From Amoeboaphelidium protococcarum (lineage: Eukaryota; Aphelidiomycota; Aphelidea), in the NCBI GenBank assembly GCA_023515745.1, contig JALECJ010000255.1, positions 2,118,001 to 2,182,000 of the forward strand: DNA of 64,000 nucleotides, read 5' to 3'. Positions 1 through 9,813 of the stretch are shown in pieces (position 1 is the stretch's first letter; every line of letters begins with the position of its first letter). The notes beneath the pieces were generated by a model that was not told where the DNA came from, did no database searches, and worked only from the letters and a program-made list of their open reading frames with translations. Both the position numbers and the translations under genes were made by a program.

Positions 1-130
1 TACCTGTAAGCTATTTAATTTCATCAGACACACAATCAAATAATTACAGCTTCTGCTTGCCACATACAACCAGATTGCTATTGTCCAAAAATGAGAGATC
101 AACTAAGGGTCCAGAGCAGTCAGATGCCAT
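1..130 (-). CDS. 5' end of a truncated gene, possible WD40-repeat protein
   Basis: An ATG at 128-130 opens a frame that runs off the left edge (about 43 residues). TAA and TAG are read as Gln at two positions. The stretch DLSFLDNSNLVVCGKQKLQLFDC looks like one blade of a WD40 repeat (hydrophobic strand, then LQLFD), but a single blade is weak evidence. An ACGCGT box lies four bases upstream of the ATG. The function cannot be assigned from this fragment. Confidence 0.4.
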
Positions 131-717
131 TATACGCGTCTATTCGCTCAGTTAAACACTGTTCAAGATAATGACATTATTTAGAGAAGACAATACGGCC
201 AACTTGGCGCATTTATCTTTGGATTGTCTGATCTATAAGCCATATTCACCACCATTTAATATTTGCTTGCTTTTCATCGTTAGCCGTTCGCCTGTAATCT
301 GATCGTTGTTTCAAAGTCTAAAAACGCGGCGCGACAAAGAAGCATAGACGCTTACTCTCATTATATTTATCTTTTATTGATTGACCGTTAACCGTAAAAG
401 TATTCCATTTAAAGCATTCCGCATGTCGTAGCTTAACGATTTAAATGACAGTAGCGTAATCAAATGCAGCTACTATCGCTGTTAAAAATATTTACTATAG
501 CTTTCCAAAACGCGTTTCACACTGACGAAAAGGCGACACTGGCTGAGCAAACGGGCCAGCTTTATAAAACTATGAGCATCGCCGTACTCGTCAGAAGTTA
601 ATTATACAGTAAATACACTGTATTACAGAAAGATGTTATAATGCGACACCTTCAAAGTTAAATAGGAAACGCCAAATAGTTTAAAATAATTTTTATTGCG
701 AAACGATTAGAAACAAT
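131..717. other. Intergenic, no gene seen
   Basis: This stretch lies between the divergent 5' end of the left-edge gene and the 3' end of the UBL3-like gene. It is AT-rich with short frames only. It holds two ACGCGT-type sites (134-139 and 510-515). No tRNA fold, repeat or protein match was recognised. Confidence 0.5.
134..139. promoter_or_regulatory. ACGCGT (MluI cell-cycle-box-like) site
   Basis: A palindromic ACGCGT lies just upstream of the start codon at 130. In fungi this hexamer is bound by MBF (Mbp1/Swi6-type) factors in G1/S promoters. Here it is common throughout the window, including inside coding regions, so a promoter role is only a suggestion. Confidence 0.3.
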
Positions 718-1406
718 TCAACAGCAAATGCATTTACATCCAGCACGTTTATCCTCTACAGTACAATCGACACATAAATGACTGATTGATTGACTTTAAT
801 AGTGTAACAAAAACTCACCTTTTCCAGACTAAACAACAGTAGGCTTTGGCACTAAATGCATGGTAGTAGTCTGTCCAGATGCAATTTTCAAGTCTACAAT
901 TCATTATTACAATGTAATAAAGAGATATCGAACAATAATAAATCAATGAGAGAGGCCTACTTTCAAATGTCAAATTATCTTCCAGAAATCTTCCTCGATA
1001 CAGAATCCTTATTACATCAACATTTTCCACCTAACTAGACGACCAGTCTACATAATTTAAATAGATGTCAATGCATTGTGATGTTAAATATTTAAAGGAT
1101 ACGGATTAGTAACATACCTTTTGGCCAATGTTCAAATATGAAATTCTTCACATACAATATTGAGTCTTGAGCACTGAACAGAAAATCAGCCTTTTATCCA
1201 CTAGTAAGCAGGAGCCGTAGATTAATCTTATCTGCAGGCGTCACTGTAGTGCTCTCAGAAGTCTGTGCAGCCTCCACATTGGACTTGACAACGTCTGCGT
1301 CATCAACAGTCTTCTGTGAATTGGTACCATCCACCGCCGGCACCTGTGGCTTTCCATCAGCAGCAACCTCCTCATCCCTCTTCTGCTTTTACTAATCCTA
1401 GTCCAT
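718..1406 (-). CDS. UBL3/MUB-like membrane-anchored ubiquitin-fold protein
   Basis: Four exons (1118-1406, 961-1047, 819-893, 718-755) splice into 162 residues. The introns are 70, 67 and 63 nt, all GT...TGTAG or TAG. After an acidic, Q-rich N-terminus the ubiquitin fold begins near residue 62 (INLRLLLTSGQKADFLF). It continues with EHWPKDW, a phrase diagnostic of the UBL3 family, then IRILYRGRFLEDNLTFE and TTTMHLV. The protein ends in CKCICC, a cysteine cluster suited to prenylation or palmitoylation, as UBL3/MUB proteins are lipid-anchored. Every intron phase was checked by continuity of the fold. UBL3 acts in membrane traffic and small-vesicle sorting in animals; that role here is inference. 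Confidence 0.85.
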
Positions 1407-2454
1407 TTAATCAGTGGATTAAGGCAATAATTTATACTTTGTATTCGAAGCCGTGATGGGATTTGTTTCGGAGGCTTTTTTCTTTTAAATTCGGGAAATT
1501 CTACCCAGAAAGTAGAGGAGAGGAGAGAATTGACGTTCAAATAAGAAATGCCGTTGAAGAAATAATTATGATGGCAACATGAGCTTCAGAGAGGCGCGCA
1601 TCAATCCACTTCAACGCAAAGCATAACATTGATTGATTGGTTTCAGAATTCTGAAAGATCTGCTTAAATGATTAAAGTTGAATAATCACAAAATTTGTGT
1701 TGGTTTATTTACTAGCAAGCATATTTGCATTCTATTATGTTTGTTTCACATTCATCAAGAACCTTTACACGCCACTAACCTCCATTAAGTTGGCCTTTTG
1801 AATAACAACTGCAACGCTAGAACTTTATCTAAAGTTTAGAAATTGAAATGATATTGTTTAATTAAAAATGTATTCAATAAGCCTGTTAAAAGCTTGATGC
1901 AGGGCAATGATAGACTGAATGTAACGAAACAAGTCTTCGCGTATCCGGAAGTGACTTTCCATCATGACGATAAGTCGTACTCGATAAAAAAAGATAACTT
2001 CACAAAATTAGGTACAACCGCAATTAAATGACAATCGATTAATTCTTGTATAATCTTAAAACAGAGTCAGAAATAATCCGAATTACATCCCGCGAATCGC
2101 AGTCGTTATGTGAAGGCATGCATGCAACTGAGCGGAGTACGCGGCCGAGTGATTCGAACCCAACCGAAATTGAATTTTCTTCGCCAGTTGGCCCGCCTTG
2201 ATTCTTCCTTCGCGATTATCAGTCATCACTCTGGTGTGTGTGTGAATTTATATAAGCTTCATTCATATAATCCCGCTGTATACTGCCCTATCCTGCTGTG
2301 TAGACGCGCTTCATATATATTACTGCTGTATTATTGAAAGCCTTCATTTTGTGAATACCCGTAATATCGCTACTACTGATTGACTGAATTGTTCTCGAAG
2401 ACATTGCTATCATTACTATTTTGAATCTCTATTGAACACGCTCGAACATTATAA
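1407..2454. other. Divergent intergenic region, about 1 kb, no gene seen
   Basis: It separates the UBL3-like gene (minus) from the La-related gene (plus) and presumably carries both promoters and the 5' UTRs. Short frames such as 2110-2337 have no recognisable protein character. A GTTCGAATC match on the minus strand near 2150 resembles a tRNA B box, but no T stem forms. This is the longest gene-free stretch of the window. Confidence 0.5.
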
Positions 2455-4390
2455 ATGACAACTGACGAAGTTAGAGATCCTATGCAGATGGATAGTAATA
2501 TTGTTCATTCTGATAAAAAGAAGGTCTTGAAAGAGTCGGATACTTTGACATCGAATACTGCTAAATCATCTTAGTAGAGTACTAATGAGACTGGTTCGAC
2601 GGCACTGAAAGAGGCATCTGCCGCTCCATTGAAGAAGATGAGTTTTGCAGATTTGTTAAAGAGTAAGAACACGTCGTACAGTGCTGGTTAGAGTACCACA
2701 TCAAAATAAGCTGGTAGAAATGCTAATAGTAGTAATAAATCTCCTGAACTCTAGTCACATAGATCCGCTCCCGTTGAGAGTTAGAAATCGCGAAGATCTG
2801 GTGGCGATGAAGATCAAGGTTCTGCTTAGTAATAATAAGTCAAAGATACTACACCAAAGTCCAACTCATCTGATTAACAGAAACCTGCGGTTACTCCTGC
2901 TGTCAACGTGTGGGCAGAGAGAAAATTGAAGATTCCACAATAGCCGTCGTAGTAGTCATAGTAGTAGTAGTAACAGGGGCAAACATCAGGTGGCGCGTCT
3001 AATTCAGAAAAGTTATAAAATTCTTCATCCTCATCTGAGCTGAGTGAGGCTAAAGATTAAAGTGGATAGTCTTAGCTCGACTAATCTACTATTGATATGA
3101 ACAAGAGTGATGAAGTTGCCTCCAAAGTGGGCGATATCTAATTGGCCGACTCTTAGGCGGGTAATGATGGTCAGTAATCTTTAGCTTCTGCAGCAGATGG
3201 CAATGGCAGCGGAAACGCGTCAACTGGGCGCTCTTAGTAGTAGCTGAGTCCTTCGTCTTCGCCTGATTAAAGATCATCTCAACCTGCCAGAGTGTCGCCT
3301 GCTCAAAAGTCTGATCGCGCAGTGTCGTCTGCCTCTGGATACGCTGGATATCACGGTAATGGGTACTAGAGTGGAAGTACACATAGTCAATCTTCTGGTG
3401 GCTATTATAACAACAGCAATGCTGGTGGTTATTATAGAGGGCGAGGCGGTCGCGGTAGAGGTGGCGGCCGCGGCTACAATAGTGGTCAGCCAAGATATTA
3501 CAGCAACGGCAGTGGATATCCTCCGGTGGCTCAGTAGCAACAAATGATGCAACAAGGTTAACAACAGCAACCGTTTATAGGTCAACCTGGTGCTGGTGGT
3601 CCTCAGGCGATGATGCCAGGACCTTATGGAGCTAATTATGCGTACCCGTATGGTAATCCTCAGGCATATTATGCTTATGTGCAATCTGCCATGGAGATGG
3701 ACTCGATCAGACACTTTGTCATTCGTCAGGTTGAGTACTATTTCAGTATTGAGAATCTGATCCATGATACGTACTTTAGATCCTTTATGGATGATGAAGG
3801 CTTTGTGTCTATTGACGTCATTGCTTCCTTCCCTAGAATGAAGAATGTCACGTCTGATGTCGCTTTGATCACCGAGGTAAGAATTTGATTTTTTATTGTG
3901 GAGAGTGTAGATGTCGTATTTGGTCAGGTGTTGTAAGTAATTGTCGGGTCCTGATATTCAATGATTTTAATCGTATCAGATGGGAATCTCTCTGAATCAA
4001 TGTGATGATTCTGATTTAATGAGAATATCAGGACATTCAAAGACTTTATACCTGGTCAACGACATTGCACTCTCCATTTTGGAAAAGAGTACTAACCATA
4101 ATTATACTATATCATGTGTGTAGACTATCAAACTAAGCCCGTTGATTGAAGTTGTTGATGGACGCGTTAGACGAGTTGAAGATTGGCAAATGTGGGTTCT
4201 TCCAAAGTCTCAGCGTAGAACTTTTAAGCCAGCGACGGAATCTGATCAGAAGATTGAAGGTGAATCTGCAAGTGGCAAGTCTCTGGGTGACAATGGTGTT
4301 TCTTCTGCCGCTGATGGTCCTTCTGACAAAGTTGCAGCTGTTAGCGGTCAGTAGAGTGAAGAGGCTGTATCTTCTAATAACACTGGCTGA
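2455..4390 (+). CDS. La-related RNA-binding protein (LARP1/Sro9-type La motif)
   Basis: Two exons (2455-3876, 4124-4390) give 562 residues. The first 400 residues are low-complexity and Q-rich, with many Gln written TAG/TAA, and contain an RG-rich patch near residue 330. The La motif spans about residues 412-500: FVIRQVEYYFSIENLIHD, then FRSFMDDEGFVSIDVIASFPRM, then, after the intron, PLIEVVDGRVRRVEDWQMWVLP. These are the standard LARP winged-helix landmarks. No RRM was seen after it. LARP/Sro9 proteins bind mRNA and polysomes in the cytoplasm. The 247-nt intron is unusually long for this window and includes ACTAACC about 30 nt before the acceptor. Confidence 0.88.
3948..4034. repeat. 12-bp perfect inverted repeat inside the La-gene intron
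   Basis: GTCCTGATATTC (3948-3959) and GAATATCAGGAC (4023-4034) are exact reverse complements about 63 nt apart, both inside the intron. The loop contains GTGATGA and CTGA elements that resemble snoRNA C and D boxes, but their spacing is not canonical. It may be an intron-encoded small RNA or only a hairpin that shortens the effective intron. Confidence 0.6.
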
Positions 4391-5164
4391 TTTCACACTA
4401 GCTTATATTCTTCTCTTTTTCTTTATTAAGCATGTCATATTATTATACGCGTTTCAATCTCTGATGAGTTGAGTATTTGAGAACAGTCAATTCGTTGTAT
4501 GCGACGGTTTCGCGTCTAAAAGTGGTAAGAGAAACTGAAAGTGACGCGTCGATCAACCGAAACTGCTAAATCTTCAGCATCTCTCTTCTCTTCTCTTTAA
4601 TTGCAAAGTAGAAGCTCTCGAAAATAGTGGCATATCACCGTGGCCATTAATTTCCATATGCTTCTTAGATGGACCGGATTCAATAGAGCTCCAATAAAAT
4701 TGTCAGTTTTATTGCTGTGTGGATAAATCCGTACATTTTCTCGATTATTAAGATTAACATGAATATTGTCGCTCATATGCTACCTTTTAATGCTTTTTGC
4801 TTGTTGAACTTTTTGATATCGCCTTTGATATACAATATATTTTACATGCATAGTTTCATTGTGTAAGTTGCCATTTCAATAGAGAAATGACACGGGAATA
4901 TTGCAAAATGTATCCAAAATTTCTTCCCAAATACGAATATAAAGTGATAAGATTTGAACACTTCTCTTTTCTTCATCAAGGTATTTTGTCAATCGGTGCT
5001 TTTGATTATATGTTCATTCGCCGAGTTGACGCGATGTTATCAGATACCAAGATAAATTGATTATATTAGAGCCCATGCATTACGTATAATAGTGCATGAG
5101 GTGTCAAGAAATCAGACAACTAAATTAAATAAACGCGTAATGATTAACCATCTCATATCTATGT
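4391..5164. other. Convergent intergenic region, no gene seen
   Basis: It lies between the 3' ends of the La-related gene and the methyltransferase gene. It contains three ACGCGT sites (about 4446, 4542 and 5133) and a small hairpin (CAATAAAA at 4692 and TTTTATTG at 4707). Frames are open on the minus strand mainly because only TGA stops translation. None looks like a protein. Confidence 0.5.
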
Positions 5165-6257
5165 TCAAATATCTTTTAGTGACTTTGTCGCTGAGCCGCG
5201 TTCGGCTGGTTTTGGCACATTTTCTCCATCTTTCCAACCGATTGCATAAATTATAGAATACGTGGCCGGAATGAGGTCGTCTTCCCCTTTAATATCACCT
5301 TCATTCTGATCTAAATTAAGCTGTGTTCCATACATTGCCTTGTATACAGGATCAAGAGCCAGTAAGACTTCCTTTGACAAAGGCTGACCGCCGGATAGAA
5401 TTGATGCATTACTCTCGCCCATTGCTTGGAGATCGCGCATAAGCTCAAACACGTCTGGGTACAAGATCGTCAGCTCATCAACATCCACAGTGACAACTTG
5501 AAAATTTGCACCGCTATGGCCTAATAGACCAGCCAAATCAGAACTCTTCATCATTGGAGATATGCGCGAAGGTCCAATGAATCCATGTCGCTCCTGCTCG
5601 GCCAATATTAGTGACGATCGCAGCTCATACAGCGTGTCATTTCCAGGCATTGCAATCAACAGAGGACAGTTTGGCTTCAGAACTCGGTACAGCTCACTTA
5701 AAGTTCCTGGTATATCATTAATCCAGTGCATTGACATTGAGCTCACAATCAAATTAAATTCATTATCCTTAAACGGCAGGCGCACACCATCCATCTCGCC
5801 AGTCACATTGGTAATGGACTTATTCCCACTCGAATTATCAGAGTCGCGTTCCAGTATAGCAGCATCCAAATCATATTAAATCAATTCTTTTACTCCAAAA
5901 TCTTCATGATAAATATCCTCCTAATCAACAAGCGATTTAAAGAATCCAGATCCAGAGCCAAAATCTAGTACTCGAGTAAATTGTCGATAATCAGCCTTGA
6001 AATCGTATAATCTATCCAACAATCGTTCCGATACTTCTTGTCTCAAATACTTGTCAGCCTTACGTGCTCTATCTACTAGACCAGGTGTAGTGGCAGCCAA
6101 AATTTTATGCCGCTTTACCAGTGCACTATCAAATACTTTCGCCACTTGACTTTTGCCAATGCTCTACTTGCTTCCTGTGTTACTATGCAAGCGCCGCTTC
6201 TATGAAGATGTAAAGAGAATTGGTCGATATACACAACGATAATTATTATTAAAACAT
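5165..6257 (-). CDS. Complex I assembly methyltransferase/hydroxylase, NDUFAF5-like
   Basis: A mitochondrial class I SAM-dependent methyltransferase fold. VLDFGSGSGFF is motif I and binds SAM. FNLIVSSMSMHWINDIPGTL, GNDTLYELRSSL, TILYPDVFELMRDLQAMGESN match NDUFAF5 signature blocks in order. In animals NDUFAF5 hydroxylates an arginine of NDUFS7 during complex I assembly. The core frame is secure from about 6190 to the TGA at 5165. No ATG lies directly in that frame. The best solution is ATG at 6257 plus a roughly 52-nt intron (GTGTAT...GCATAG), giving 346 residues with a basic, presequence-like N-terminus. That start is uncertain. It implies that this organism retains complex I. Confidence 0.85.
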
Positions 6258-6296
6258 TTCAAACTATGATATTATTAAGACAGACGCAACGCTGCA

Positions 6297-7091
6297 TCAG
6301 TTTTAGCCATTTAATTCAATGTCTTCATCGCCCTATTCTTGATTGTCGTCATCGTCATTGTCAGAAAGACTGGCGAGACGCGTCAAATTCGCTCGCGATC
6401 GTCGCCTCACACTTTGCTGCAATTTACCAGCTTACTGTGATGATTTCGCTGCTGAATGCGGTGCAGTAGTGGCGGAATATAGACCATCTTTAACGTAACT
6501 ATTATCTTCATCATGCTCTGGAATACGCGGCGAGTTGTACCTAGAATCAACTAGACCAAGGATGCTATCAATTGAAGTGCTGGCGGACAGGGGTATCTGA
6601 CTAAAATTTCGCTGACCATTACTAGCGGATTCACCTCCATATTTACGCAGAGCATTAGACACCTTTTCACTGAGTGGGCGCCGTTTCTCACCAAGTGGAC
6701 GCAGCACAGGATCAATAGAATGATACTATACGGAATCTATATGGCTGTTAGAGTATACACCCTCGGGAATTCTGACACCGCGGCAATGAATCTCCTTCCA
6801 GTTCACCTCATGGATTCCATAATTGCGCACAGCAAAATCGCGCCTCTCTTTAATCCGTTTACATTCTACCGCAATGTCTTCATCTCCATCTCCAAGAGGT
6901 AACGTCTTCAATAGGTGAGTGTTAATGTAGGCCTCAGGATCATCCAAGGCTCTCTTTTTCATCTACTCCAATCGCTTCAAATCCTCAATTGATCTTTCAT
7001 AATGCTACCTAAGCACCTTTATAGTGGCCTCCACCAGCTCCTACTCCTTGGTAATTAATGAAGACTTTTCCGATAATTTAATTCCCTGCAT
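6297..7091 (-). CDS. Unknown coiled-coil protein, 264 aa
   Basis: A single frame from ATG 7091 to TGA 6297, with Gln as TAG/TAA at several points. Residues 10-50 form a charged helix/coiled coil (ITKEQELVEATIKVLRQHYE...), followed by DDPEAYINTHLLKTLP. The middle and C-terminus are Ser/Arg/Asp-rich and end in an acidic tail. I do not recognise the family. It starts divergently from the Crinkler-like gene, sharing a promoter of under 200 bp with an ACGCGT near 7189. A nuclear, chromatin-type role would fit the composition, but nothing in the sequence proves it. Confidence 0.6.
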
Positions 7092-7275
7092 ATTAATAAT
7101 GATGATGATGTCTTAAACTGGCTGACTGAGTTTTCTATAATTTTTCGTTTCAGAATATTTCCAAGCAAAAGAACAAAAGGCGAGAAGACGCGTCTCTTGA
7201 TAGAAATGTGCTCCCCTTCTTTTACTCCGTATACTGTAGTACACACTGCACTCTGAGAAAGAAACGGGTACTAAT

Positions 7276-8991
7276 ATGTCGACTGAAATTATGTAAAATG
7301 AGCTGCTTGAACTGTTAAATGGATTAGAGCCTATACCTCAAGATCTGATTGACCAAGTCAATAAGAATCCTCGGGCAACGATTGATAAATGGCGCAGGCG
7401 AGATAAGGATGACTGGCTAAGACTCCGTCCTCATGATGGATTTGACATTTACTTCTTCTTTCGAAACCAGTAGCGCACACTTGTCTTACATGCACTTCCC
7501 CCTCTGGGACATAGATGGACATGTGATACTTAAAGTGCAACCAGAACTCAATCTGCTTATAGCATCGATATTGTTTTGTAAATTGGTGAATTTGGAATTT
7601 TACACGAATTTAAGCGTGACAAGTTGAATCGAGATGCTGTTTCTTTACTTTGGGGCGAAGCTAAATCTAGCTAATTAAGACCTTGGAGTGGGTAAAGAGC
7701 TATTTAGGCCTATTTACGAGCTGCCGTTATTGATTGTTTGGAGCTCTCCGGCTTGGACTCTACTCTTGATGTTGATTACGAGACTACATTTTCCATCTCT
7801 CGCATTATGTCGAAGCATAGTCATCATGTCGATGTTGTCTCGTTATTATCTGGTAATAATAATATAGCAAGTGTATGTGAGGTGAAGATTCCTGGGTCCT
7901 CGATGGATTCGCTATTCTCAATTGTGGACTATATGGTTGATTTACGAAACTCATTTAATGTCAGATATGTCTTTGGCATCACGACATCCTATGAAAAGTG
8001 GCGAATTCTGTGGTTCGAAGATACTAATGAAGCTGCATAGGAAACTGATAGATAGAAGTATGATGATCTTTGCAGTTCTGCAATGATGACGGCCAATGAT
8101 TATTCAATCAGCTCTGGGAAAGTTACTGTTTATGCATCACGCGTATATGACCATTCAGAGGTGGATCTGGTAGAAGCGCTAGTATCTCTGCTTTACAAGG
8201 TGAGTAAGACTCTTATAGTGCCTTTCTAGAGTTTCCTTTAGACTCAAAGAAAGTTCATCCTCGCAACTAAGGATAGCTTTACTTACGAGTCACTCCCTCA
8301 ATCGTTGACTTCATTCTCGTACAAGTTCCCCAGTTGCCCGTATAACAATTTTTATATCCTGAAGTACTATCATCGCGGTGGTGATGGGAGGGTAGCTCTC
8401 TGCTGCACTAGTCGAGGCCATCTATGCGTCGTCAAGTTCCTCTTTGAGCGTGAAAATTAGTTGGAAGAGTTGCAGTAGGAAGCTGATTTGTGGAATCGTG
8501 TTTGGGATACTAAATGTCGCGTCGTGGTACTTAACGGTAAGTATGCTCTGCTTATGCCGTTCTGCTTTCACATACGCTTCGTATCTCAGTAGCCTACGTT
8601 CTGCGGTCTATCCGGTTGGAATCGGCGTCCATCATCTATGTCGGAAGCGTTGGATGATTGTGAAGTGGTTGAATTTCCTAATTTGAATCGTGAGTAATTC
8701 GATGCTTATTAGAAGGATCCTATGCTTGTTGCAAAGGAGGCGATTAGTACAATGTTGAAATGCAAAGTTAAGCACGATGATCTCAAGTGGTCACACGTGG
8801 CTCTGTTGCCTAAATTCTCTGCCAAATCAAATACTGTCAAATTGATGCCCATTTTAATTGATCTCACGCGTACTAGCCCGCTTAAATAGGAGGAGGACAC
8901 GTCTACTTTGTTGAATTAGTTTGAGTCTGATCTGAAAGAGGAGCTGGACTAGATCATTAAGCAATTTGAATATAACAAAAAATTTGCATGA
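7276..8991 (+). CDS. Crinkler-like (CRN) protein: nuclease-like plus atypical kinase-like domains
   Basis: An open frame of 571 codons closes at TGA 8989-8991. The N-terminal half contains E-V-K at about residue 202 followed by SLFSIVDYMVDLRNSFNVRYVFGITT and KWRILWF. This is the layout of the PD-(D/E)xK-like domain of Crinkler proteins. The C-terminal half carries HDDLKWSHV (about residue 500) and LIDLTR (about 528), counterparts of the kinase HRD and DFG motifs in CRN kinase-like domains. Crinklers were named in oomycetes and occur scattered in chytrids and other eukaryotes as effectors or intragenomic-conflict proteins. No signal peptide or N-terminal header is evident. A 42-nt segment (8200-8241) has perfect intron borders yet is in frame, so it may be an intron or coding. 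Confidence 0.7.
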
Positions 8992-9136
8992 AGTAAAGTA
9001 AGAGATATAACATTGTATCTTAATGTAGTATTATTTTTTGTATTCTCTCCGAGATCTTTTGCCATAAATTTTATTGTTTCAATCTATTTTCCACAACCAT
9101 TATACCTTCGCAGTATTCGGCAATTAACAATTTGAT

Positions 9137-9751
9137 ATGAAAAGCGATTCCAAAGAAGTAGAACAAGAGGGCGGTAATAATAATTAGGATAATAGTTATG
9201 AATATTACGGATTCGGTACTTACTTGATTAGTTTCTTATTGTACGGAGTTTATCTGGCGTGGGCGTACCTACCTGAGGCCACCCTGCATGCATATGGTGT
9301 CACGTACTATGTCGCCAGGTACTGGGGCATTGCTATCCCCGTCTTCTTTATAGTGTCGCTCCTTACTCTGGTCGCCGTCGCCATGGCTTATATGGTCAGT
9401 ACTTCGCCGCCGCTGGACAGTTATAAGACTATTACCGATCGTCACAGCATTATCCGGGAGTATGATAGTAGTTGTGGCAGTGGGTAATTTACTAAAAGTT
9501 CCAAGTCTCGACGGTCTAGTTCGTAGTAATCATATTCTGCATCTAACAGACTCTCAAAAAATGACGATGATGGTGATTATATCGATGAAGAACTCAGGAT
9601 GGCGTCTATAAAGCGGAATGAAGATAGTTCGTCGTCTACCGAGTTAACTGGTAATGCAGAGTTGTATCAAGATTATAGAATGGATGAATTGATGGATATT
9701 CCGATTCATCTGGTTAATGCCTGCACAAAATTTGAAGAAATTGATATGTGA
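9137..9751 (+). CDS. PIGP: PIG-P, GPI-GlcNAc transferase subunit P
   Basis: 204 residues. YGFGTYLISFLLYGVYLAWAYLPEATLHAYGVTYYVARYW is the conserved first half of PIG-P/Gpi19, with a transmembrane helix at residues 29-48 and a second at about 75-95. TSPPLDSYKTITD follows, the family signature after helix 2. An unusually long Ser-rich insert comes next, then IPIHLVN, matching the conserved C-terminal motif of PIG-P. It is a subunit of the ER enzyme that starts GPI-anchor synthesis by transferring GlcNAc to phosphatidylinositol. The gene is intronless. Confidence 0.9.
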
Positions 9752-9813
9752 TTACAGTATATGGTAGATGGAATTGCATGATATTCATTCAATCTATGCA
9801 CATGATCAAGTTT

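Noticed and set aside
2120..2165. GTTCGAATC on the minus strand, possible tRNA B box
   Set aside because: T stem and acceptor stem do not form and no A box lies at the proper distance.
4400..4640. Long minus-strand frame overlapping the 3' end of the La-related gene
   Set aside because: With one stop codon, chance frames of 100+ codons are common; this one is antisense to a solid gene and has no protein character.
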